Part shown: positions 57,965-64,000 of the stretch, piece by piece | Numbering within the stretch: the first letter of the stretch is position 1 | Layout of the letters: each line of letters begins with the position of its first letter | Source of the DNA: Chryseobacterium shigense | GTDB taxonomy: Bacteria; Bacteroidota; Bacteroidia; Flavobacteriales; Weeksellaceae | Length of the DNA stretch: 64,000 bases | Direction of reading: 5' to 3' | Assembly (NCBI RefSeq): GCF_900156575.1 | Contig: NZ_FTNY01000001.1 | Span: 62,001 to 126,000, forward strand | The notes under the pieces: model-generated | Seen by the model: the letters and a program-made list of their open reading frames with translations, nothing else | What the model was told of the DNA's origin: nothing | Databases searched by the model: none | Position numbers and translations under genes: made by a program

Positions 57965-60415
57965 TTAAAACCCCTTTTTCCTTGCCTGTTCGACCATTTT
58001 TTTGATCCTCGCATCCAGGCTTTCACTGGAGAGCGTTTGTCTTAAGCTGTCTACTTTGATAGGGAAGCTTAGCGGAGTAAAAGTATTGGAATATTTTAAT
58101 ATGATTTTTGATTTTTCAATTCTTTTAAAGGCTTCTACGAGACGGGGTTCCTGAAGCTGCATGTTGAACACTTCGGTGTAGGCCTGTCGTACAAGAAAAT
58201 GATTGGGATCATAATCTTCCAGTACTTTAAAAATCAGTCCGGCTGAGCTTTGGAGTGATTTATTAGATCGTTGTTTTCCTGCATAATTCTGAATGACCAT
58301 TCCTGAAATGACAGCAATATCCCTGAATTTTCTTCTTGCCATTTCTGCAGAGTTGATACTTGCGATGACATCGTTCATCAGGTTATCGCGGGTCAGAATT
58401 GTCTCCAGATTATTTTCATTCAGAGGAATTTCTTTGTCGCTGAACAGTTCAAAACCATAGTCATTCATGGCCATTGAAAAGGAGATCGGGGCGAGTTTTG
58501 AAATGCGGTAGGCAATCAATGCGGCCATTACTTCGTGGACAAGCCGACCTTCAAAAGGATACATGAACAGGTGGTAGCCTTCGCGGTTTTTGATCAGTTC
58601 GACAAGAAACTCATCTTCTTTCGGGATATGAGAATTTTTTTCCTGATTGGTTAATAGAGGATGTAAAAATTTCAGTTCTTTCTCCGAAGCTTTTGGATTT
58701 AAAGCATGAGAGAGTTTTTCCCTTAAAAAATAACCTAAATTTGAACTTAAAGGCAATCTTCCTCCCAAATAACTCGGGGCCCTTGCTTTTCCTTTTGCTC
58801 CACGTACATAAACGGTCATATCTTTAATCATGGCTACTTCAAGGGTTCGTCCCGCCAGAATAAATTTTTCTTCTTTTTTTAATTTTGTAATAAAATATTC
58901 TTCCACCATTCCGATATAGCCGCCGGAAATGAATTTCACTTTCAGCATGGCATCACTTACGATAACGCCCATATTCATACGATGGAGCATCGCGATCTTT
59001 CTTGAGGTCACTTTATAGAGACCGTTTTCCATAATGACAATTTTATGGAATTCTTCATAGCTTTTCAGAACACTTCCGCCAATCGTCAGAAAATCCAGAA
59101 TGCTTTTCCATTCTTCATCGGTCATTTCCTGAAAGGCAAATACTTTTTTGATTCTCTCAAAGGTTTCTTCTGGATAAAACCCGTCACCAACGGCCAGAGT
59201 CATCAGAAACTGAACCAGAACATCGAAACATAAAACCTGGGGTTCACGCGGTTCTATTACCTTTTGTTTTACGGCTTCTTTCAAAGCGGCTACTTCAATC
59301 AGTTCAAGAGAGTGGGTAGGAACGCAGTAGATTTTAGAGGTCTCAAAGGGTGAGTGTCCGCTTCGGCCGGCCCGTTGCAGAAATCTGGCCACTCCTTTGG
59401 CTGAACCAATCTGAATGACGGTATCTACAGGTTTAAAATCAATTCCAAGGTCTAAAGATGAAGTGGAGACTACAGCTTTCAGTTTTCCGGCACTTAAATT
59501 CTCTTCAATCCAGATCCGGAGATGAGCATCAATGGAACTGTGATGAATGGCGATCTGTCCTGCAAAATCAGGATAAGCATCCAGTAGCAGCTGATACCAC
59601 ATTTCGCTTTGGCTGCGTGTATTGGTGAACACAATGGTTGATTTTGAATCAAGAATGATAGGAACGATTTTATCGGCTAATTTGGCCCCCAAATGTCCTG
59701 CCCAAGGAAGAATATCAAGTTCATCCGGAATAACGGGCAAAATATCTATTTTTTTATGTTCTTTGGCTGTAATTTTTGTTTTTTTGATATCATATGGAAT
59801 TAAAACATCCATTGCTTCATCAAGATTCCCAATTGTTGCCGTAATTCCCCATATTTTTATTTTCGGGACATATTTTCTGAGCTGAGAAATGGCGAGTTCC
59901 ACCATAACGCCTCGTTTTGAGCCAAGCAATTCGTGCCATTCATCTACGGCCACGCATTTCATATCCTGAAAGAAGCGTTCATGATTTTTCTGGCCTAAAA
60001 GCAGGTGGAGACTTTCGGGAGTTACCACAAGGATCTCAGGCATATTTCTAATCTGCTGCTGTTTTACTTTCTGCTCTGTATCACCGTTTCTTACTCCAAC
60101 GGTCCAGTCGAGGCCTATTTCGTCCATGGCTTCCTGCATCGCTTTAGCAATATCTTTAGACAAAGAACGCAAGGGCGTGATCCAGATCATTTTCAGTCCT
60201 TTTTTATACTGTTCGGGACGATTCATGAAATCTGAAATCAAAGCCAGAAAAACAGAAAATGTCTTTCCGAATCCGGTGGGCGCAATGACCATTCCGCTAT
60301 ATCCGTTTCCGAATTTCTGCCAGGTGTCGATCTGAAATTTGAAAGGGGAGATGCCCTTATCCGTCATCCATTGCTGAATGACTTTAAATCCGTCGCTATT
60401 TTCAAATGTTTTCAA
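57965..60415 (-). CDS. lhr: ligase-associated Lhr-core DEXH helicase
   Basis: A 816-residue superfamily 2 helicase: motif I APTGFGKT, motif II VDEWHELL (DEWH), VVSTSSLDLGIDF, and motif VI FLQRAGRSGH, followed by the WH and Lhr-core beta-barrel domains. It is the 'core' size, without the long C-terminal extension of E. coli Lhr (1538 residues). It unwinds with 3'-5' polarity in characterised homologues. One bp separates it from lig upstream. Confidence 0.93.
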   Translation of the reverse strand: MKTFENSDGFKVIQQWMTDKGISPFKFQIDTWQKFGNGYSGMVIAPTGFGKTFSVFLALISDFMNRPEQYKKGLKMIWITPLRSLSKDIAKAMQEAMDEIGLDWTVGVRNGDTEQKVKQQQIRNMPEILVVTPESLHLLLGQKNHERFFQDMKCVAVDEWHELLGSKRGVMVELAISQLRKYVPKIKIWGITATIGNLDEAMDVLIPYDIKKTKITAKEHKKIDILPVIPDELDILPWAGHLGAKLADKIVPIILDSKSTIVFTNTRSQSEMWYQLLLDAYPDFAGQIAIHHSSIDAHLRIWIEENLSAGKLKAVVSTSSLDLGIDFKPVDTVIQIGSAKGVARFLQRAGRSGHSPFETSKIYCVPTHSLELIEVAALKEAVKQKVIEPREPQVLCFDVLVQFLMTLAVGDGFYPEETFERIKKVFAFQEMTDEEWKSILDFLTIGGSVLKSYEEFHKIVIMENGLYKVTSRKIAMLHRMNMGVIVSDAMLKVKFISGGYIGMVEEYFITKLKKEEKFILAGRTLEVAMIKDMTVYVRGAKGKARAPSYLGGRLPLSSNLGYFLREKLSHALNPKASEKELKFLHPLLTNQEKNSHIPKEDEFLVELIKNREGYHLFMYPFEGRLVHEVMAALIAYRISKLAPISFSMAMNDYGFELFSDKEIPLNENNLETILTRDNLMNDVIASINSAEMARRKFRDIAVISGMVIQNYAGKQRSNKSLQSSAGLIFKVLEDYDPNHFLVRQAYTEVFNMQLQEPRLVEAFKRIEKSKIILKYSNTFTPLSFPIKVDSLRQTLSSESLDARIKKMVEQARKKGF

Positions 60416-60416
60416 A

Positions 60417-61997
60417 TTATTGGATCAGTTTTTTTATCTCTTCAAGTTCGTCAATTTCGTTGACTGTTTTATCTTTCCTCCATCTCAGGATTCTTGGAAA
60501 TCTTAATGCGACACCGCTTTTATGTCTGCTGCTGAATCCGATTCCTTCAAAAGCAATTTCAAAAACCAATTCAGCTTTTACGGTACGTACCGGACCAAAT
60601 TTTTCAATGGCATTTTTATTCACAAATTTACTTACTTCCATAATTTCTTTATCAGTAAGACCCGAATAGGCTTTTGCGATCGTCACTAAGGTATCTCCAT
60701 TTTTTACAGCGAATGTATAATCTGTGTAATAGGCACTTCTTCGGCCACTCCCTTTTTGGGCGTAGATTAAAACGGCATCAATAGTCAGCGGACTTACTTT
60801 CCACTTCCACCAATCACCTTTTTTCCTTCCGGCATGATACATGGAATTTTTCTGTTTCAGCATAAGGCCTTCACTGTTTATTTCTCTTGATTGTTCTCTT
60901 ATCGTATTCAGATCTTCCCATTTTTCGAAATCAATAACCTGGGAAAGTTTTATATTTTGAGGAGTTTCATTCAGTAATAATTCTTCAAGCATGGCTCGTC
61001 TTGCTGCCATGGATTTTTCACGGAGGTCCGTTCCTTCGAGCTCTAAAAGATCATAAACAAAGACTTCAATCGGAATATCTGCAAGCATTTTTTTAGTTAA
61101 AGTTTTCCTGTTCAATCTTTTCTGTAATTCATTAAAATTTAAGACATTAGAATCCTTTACTGCAAGTATTTCTCCATCTAAAACAAAGTTACCTTTCATG
61201 GCCTGAACGGTCTCCCTGATTTCCGGAAACTGATCGGTTACAAGCTCTTCACCTCTTGACCAGATAAAGACTTCATCATTTCTTTTAATGATCTGTCCAC
61301 GGATTCCGTCCCACTTATATTCAATCTGCCATTCTTCCGGATTTCCCAGTTCTTCCAGTTCTTTTTCAAGAGGATAAGCCAGACAAAAAGGATAAGGTTT
61401 TGAATTGTCCGGATTGATATTTTCAGCTGAGATCAGTTCCTGAAACGAAACTTCCCCGGGAATCCATTTCCCCATCAGACTGTGCATCAAAGTACTTGAT
61501 TCCTGAGATGAAAATTTGGTAAGGGCATTAATCAGCGTTTTATCGGAAACCCCGATTCTGAAGCTTCCACCCAGTAATTTATTGAAGATTAAACGTTCCG
61601 TATAGTCCAGCCCGTTCCATGATTGTAATACAAATTCTTTCTTTTCGGTTTCTGATTTGTCTTTTAAGTGAATGATATCCAGCATCCATTCAGAAAGCGT
61701 ACGGTCAATAGTTTCTGAAGGTGGAGGCAGAATGAGAGAAATGGTTTCACCCAGATCTCCTACTGAAGAGTAGCTTTCCTGAAACAGCCAGAACGGCAGT
61801 TGAGTGATCTCCAGCGCCCATTCTTTCATGTAATTGGTATTCACATTTCTTTTGGGTCTTTTTCCGGTAAACAAAGCAATGAACCATACTTTATCTTCAT
61901 CCGGAGCACGTTCCAGATAATCGATGATGGCGTCTATTTTTGCGTTGGTTTTATTGGTAGTTTCCAAGGCGTTGATCAAGTCTGCGAAATGTTTCAT
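60417..61997 (-). CDS. ATP-dependent DNA ligase (LigB-type)
   Basis: A 526-residue ATP-dependent ligase: N-terminal domain, nucleotidyltransferase domain with the AMP-accepting lysine in EYKWDGIRG (KxDG), motif III VLDGEILA, motif IV GLMLKQKN and motif V WWKWKVS, then an OB fold. Partner of Lhr, Exo and MPE. Its ATG overlaps the end of exo by 4 bp. Seals nicks after end processing. Confidence 0.93.
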   Translation of the reverse strand: MKHFADLINALETTNKTNAKIDAIIDYLERAPDEDKVWFIALFTGKRPKRNVNTNYMKEWALEITQLPFWLFQESYSSVGDLGETISLILPPPSETIDRTLSEWMLDIIHLKDKSETEKKEFVLQSWNGLDYTERLIFNKLLGGSFRIGVSDKTLINALTKFSSQESSTLMHSLMGKWIPGEVSFQELISAENINPDNSKPYPFCLAYPLEKELEELGNPEEWQIEYKWDGIRGQIIKRNDEVFIWSRGEELVTDQFPEIRETVQAMKGNFVLDGEILAVKDSNVLNFNELQKRLNRKTLTKKMLADIPIEVFVYDLLELEGTDLREKSMAARRAMLEELLLNETPQNIKLSQVIDFEKWEDLNTIREQSREINSEGLMLKQKNSMYHAGRKKGDWWKWKVSPLTIDAVLIYAQKGSGRRSAYYTDYTFAVKNGDTLVTIAKAYSGLTDKEIMEVSKFVNKNAIEKFGPVRTVKAELVFEIAFEGIGFSSRHKSGVALRFPRILRWRKDKTVNEIDELEEIKKLIQ

Positions 61998-63016
61998 GGC
62001 TCCGGATTTTCTATGGTTTCTTTTTCTGACTCTTCTTCATCTTCACCAAACAATGTTTCCACAACATCTGATTTGATGCCTATCTCATTTAAATACTTTG
62101 AGAAAATTTCCGTCTGCCCATGCGTAACGTGTACAATTTCAGCTTCTGTGGCTTTTACGGCTTGCAGAAGTCCCTTCCAGTCGGCATGGTCGCTCATGGC
62201 AAATCCGGCATCGGCACTGCGCCATCTTCGGGCTCCGCGTACCTGCATCCATCCGGAACAGATCGCTGTGGCAGCATCCGGTATTTTTTTGATGATGTTG
62301 CTGTCCAGTAAAGCGGGAGGAACAATAACGATTCCGTGTTGTACTTCTTTTGGGTTTTCTTTAAAATCAGCGATTTTGTAATCGGGAAGGGTAATGCCTA
62401 CTGATTCAAAGGCTTCATTCAGTCTTCCAATAGAATTGTGGACATATATTTTTCCTAAACCCTCTACAGCTTTCATGATACGCTGAGCTTTTCCCAATGA
62501 ATATCCTATGAATACTGAGGTTTTTGAATTTTCCTGGTTTTTAAGCACCCAGCTTTGAAGCTTTGTATTGAGGTCAGGAACTTCCAGCCAGTTATAAATA
62601 GGCAGTCCAAAGGTGCTTTCCGTGACAAATTCATTACACTTTACCAACTCAAAAGGCGTACTCAATCCATCTTCCTGCACTTTGTAATCTCCTGATATGA
62701 CAGTAACATAGCCTTTATATTCTAATCTTATCTGGGCTGATCCTATAATATGTCCGGCAGGATGCATCGATAATTTTACACCATTTAGGATAATGGTTTC
62801 ACCATATTCAACACTCTGGCATTCAATATCCACCCCAATTCTTTGATAAAGGATGGGCTTTGTATAATGATGGCAAAGGTATTTTTTCATTCCCCACCGG
62901 GCATGATCAGCGTGTCCGTGAGTGATGACTGCGAGGTCTACCGGTCTCCACGGATCAATATAAAATTTCCCCTGTGGACAGTAGATTCCTTTTTTTGTGA
63001 ATGTTATTAATTTCAA
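61994..63016 (-). CDS. ligase-associated metallo-beta-lactamase/beta-CASP exonuclease
   Basis: A nuclease of the MBL/beta-CASP fold: ITHGHADHARWG (HxHxDH), HPAGHIIGSAQI, SGDYKVQED and MSDHADW in order. First gene of Exo-Lig-Lhr-MPE. The start is uncertain: a TTG at 63016 gives KLITFTKKGIYC, the expected start of the family; a TTG at 63076 would add 20 residues. No ATG is suitably placed. Confidence 0.88.
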   Translation of the reverse strand: MKLITFTKKGIYCPQGKFYIDPWRPVDLAVITHGHADHARWGMKKYLCHHYTKPILYQRIGVDIECQSVEYGETIILNGVKLSMHPAGHIIGSAQIRLEYKGYVTVISGDYKVQEDGLSTPFELVKCNEFVTESTFGLPIYNWLEVPDLNTKLQSWVLKNQENSKTSVFIGYSLGKAQRIMKAVEGLGKIYVHNSIGRLNEAFESVGITLPDYKIADFKENPKEVQHGIVIVPPALLDSNIIKKIPDAATAICSGWMQVRGARRWRSADAGFAMSDHADWKGLLQAVKATEAEIVHVTHGQTEIFSKYLNEIGIKSDVVETLFGEDEEESEKETIENPEP

Positions 63017-63233
63017 TGGTGTGATTGGTTTATATTTTACATTCAAAAATCCCACCAAATTAGGATGAATTGTCAATTTTGTAGTAAACTATGGTAGGTA
63101 AAAAAAACTGCATTCAAAATACATGATCTCATTCAGAACTTTCTAATGAGACAAGACTGAAGGATTCAGGTATAATAAAAGATTTTTTTCATTGCATATA
63201 AAGCAACCTGTGAATATTTAAGTTAAAAAGAAA

Positions 63234-63258
63234 ACGGAGCAGTATTCAGCCGCTCCGT
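63234..63258 (-). terminator. terminator of the SDR-type gene
   Basis: Stem ACGGAGC / GCTCCGT, 11-nt loop, T-rich tail on the reverse strand (TTTTCTTTTT). Confidence 0.75.
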
Positions 63259-63264
63259 GTGTTT

Positions 63265-64000
63265 TTAAGGAATCAATCTTTCCGCCTTCAGTTTTTCAAA
63301 CAGTTCCGTGAAAGAATCTTCCGTATTCTGATACGCTGTAAAACCGAGCTTTCTGCTTTTAGCCATATCACAAATTACTTCCAAAGGTCTTCCGAGATCC
63401 AGATCCGTGTGCCACGCAGAAGCCAGTCTGTCGAGGTTATTCTCTTTCAAACCGTATTTTTTCGCAATTTCTTTCCAGGTTTCGCCTTCATGATTCAATA
63501 CATTTTCCAGCGGCCTTACCGTTCCGTCAAAGTCTTCAGCTTCAATACCAAACCAGTCTGCCAGCCTTTTCCAAAGCCATTTCCACCGGAAAACATCTCC
63601 ATTCACAATATTGAAAGCCTGATTCTTCGCAGATTCTGTTGTAGAAGCCCAGACGAGTTGTTTGGCTAAAATCCGGGCATCTGTCACATCAGAAACACCG
63701 TTCCATTGCTCAGCAGAGCCCGGCCAGACGAATTTCCGTCCTGTTTCTTTGCAGATACTTGCATACACTGCAAGAGTAGTTCCCATATTCATCAGATTGC
63801 CTACAGCATAGCCGATGACCGTATGCGGTCTGTGAATACTCCATGTAAATCCATCTCTTTCAGAAGCTTTATACACTTCATCTTCCTGGGCATAATAAAA
63901 ATTGGGAAGGGGAAGTCTTGGATGTTCTTCTCTGACAGGGGTTTCCGGAAGTTTTCCTGCTTTGACATAGGCTTCAAAAGGTCCTAAATAATGTTTCAGT
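63265..64000 (-). CDS. SDR-family NAD(P)-dependent reductase/epimerase (PRISE-like), 5' end cut by window
   Basis: The frame continues to the right edge without a stop (KHYLGPFEAYVKAGK..., FYYAQEDEVYK), so a GTG internal start would be wrong. Signatures: the YxxxK-like YYAQED segment, WSIHRPHTVIGYAVGN, WNGVSDVTDARILAKQ and FNIVNGDVFRW, typical of the progesterone 5-beta-reductase-like (PRISE) and related epimerase group. The Rossmann GxxGxxG lies outside the window. Substrate unknown. Confidence 0.85.
   Translation of the reverse strand, partial: LKHYLGPFEAYVKAGKLPETPVREEHPRLPLPNFYYAQEDEVYKASERDGFTWSIHRPHTVIGYAVGNLMNMGTTLAVYASICKETGRKFVWPGSAEQWNGVSDVTDARILAKQLVWASTTESAKNQAFNIVNGDVFRWKWLWKRLADWFGIEAEDFDGTVRPLENVLNHEGETWKEIAKKYGLKENNLDRLASAWHTDLDLGRPLEVICDMAKSRKLGFTAYQNTEDSFTELFEKLKAERLIP

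Overview
The window looks like chromosomal DNA of a flavobacterium of the Chryseobacterium type (Bacteroidota). The signs are low GC, type IX secretion (T9SS) C-terminal sorting domains on secreted proteins, Bacteroidota -7 promoter boxes of the form TAnnTTTG in front of many genes, Bacteroidota-restricted families (DUF4230, OmpA-like PF13568-type barrels) and bacillithiol-linked proteins. I see no rRNA, tRNA, CRISPR array, phage or complete insertion sequence. Both ends cut through genes: an M19 dipeptidase on the left and an SDR-type reductase on the right.

Layout. 1-7 kb: the dipeptidase end, a helical-repeat protein of unknown role, and the leucine operon leuA-leuC-leuD-leuB. 7-9 kb: a reverse-strand operon (MazG-like pyrophosphohydrolase, exported monothiol thioredoxin-fold protein, DUF4230 protein, small disordered protein). 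9.4-10.6 kb: a lipoprotein with a TNT-type NAD+ glycohydrolase domain, followed 10 bp later by a small cysteine-rich protein that could be its immunity factor. 11-20 kb: two paralogous T9SS-exported zinc metalloproteases, an acyl-CoA dehydrogenase and a T9SS-exported endonuclease I. 20-24 kb: a SatD/DUF3307 pair behind three phased operator-like repeats, then purC and purF. 24-25 kb: a glycerophosphodiesterase interrupted by an in-frame stop.

25-30 kb: four paralogous outer-membrane beta-barrel genes, three of them preceded by good sigma-54 (RpoN) promoter matches. A further orphan sigma-54 site is followed by a terminator with no gene between. 30-36 kb: aroB, rluB, pncA, a DEAD-box helicase and a 250-bp tandem duplication. 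36-40 kb: a bacillithiol-associated set (YfiT-like, DUF1569, YtxJ) ending in a Crp/Fnr regulator, then a MocR regulator divergent from an EamA exporter. 40-46 kb: a stress cluster with a Crp/Fnr regulator, monofunctional catalase KatE, a CinA-like protein and a DUF6766 membrane protein. Two matching TGA-N6-TCA palindromes lie at the same distance from -7 boxes there.

46-57 kb: an AraC-type relic, an exported flavodoxin-RidA fusion, a second MocR regulator divergent from a cupin/DapA-like/thioredoxin-like set, a PNPOx-like protein, an AraC regulator, a nitrilase-family amidase, an operon of small membrane proteins with a frameshifted rhodanese under a likely TetR operator, and an MFS exporter. 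57-63 kb: the Exo-Lig-Lhr-MPE DNA-repair cluster, with a REP-like repeat inserted before the MPE gene.

Three near-copies of a REP-like palindromic element and two heptameric repeat tracts are scattered between genes. The points most worth following are the TNT toxin/immunity pair, the sigma-54 barrel array with its orphan transcription unit, the SatD operator array and the Crp/Fnr sites. All family calls come from reading motifs by eye, without database searches.
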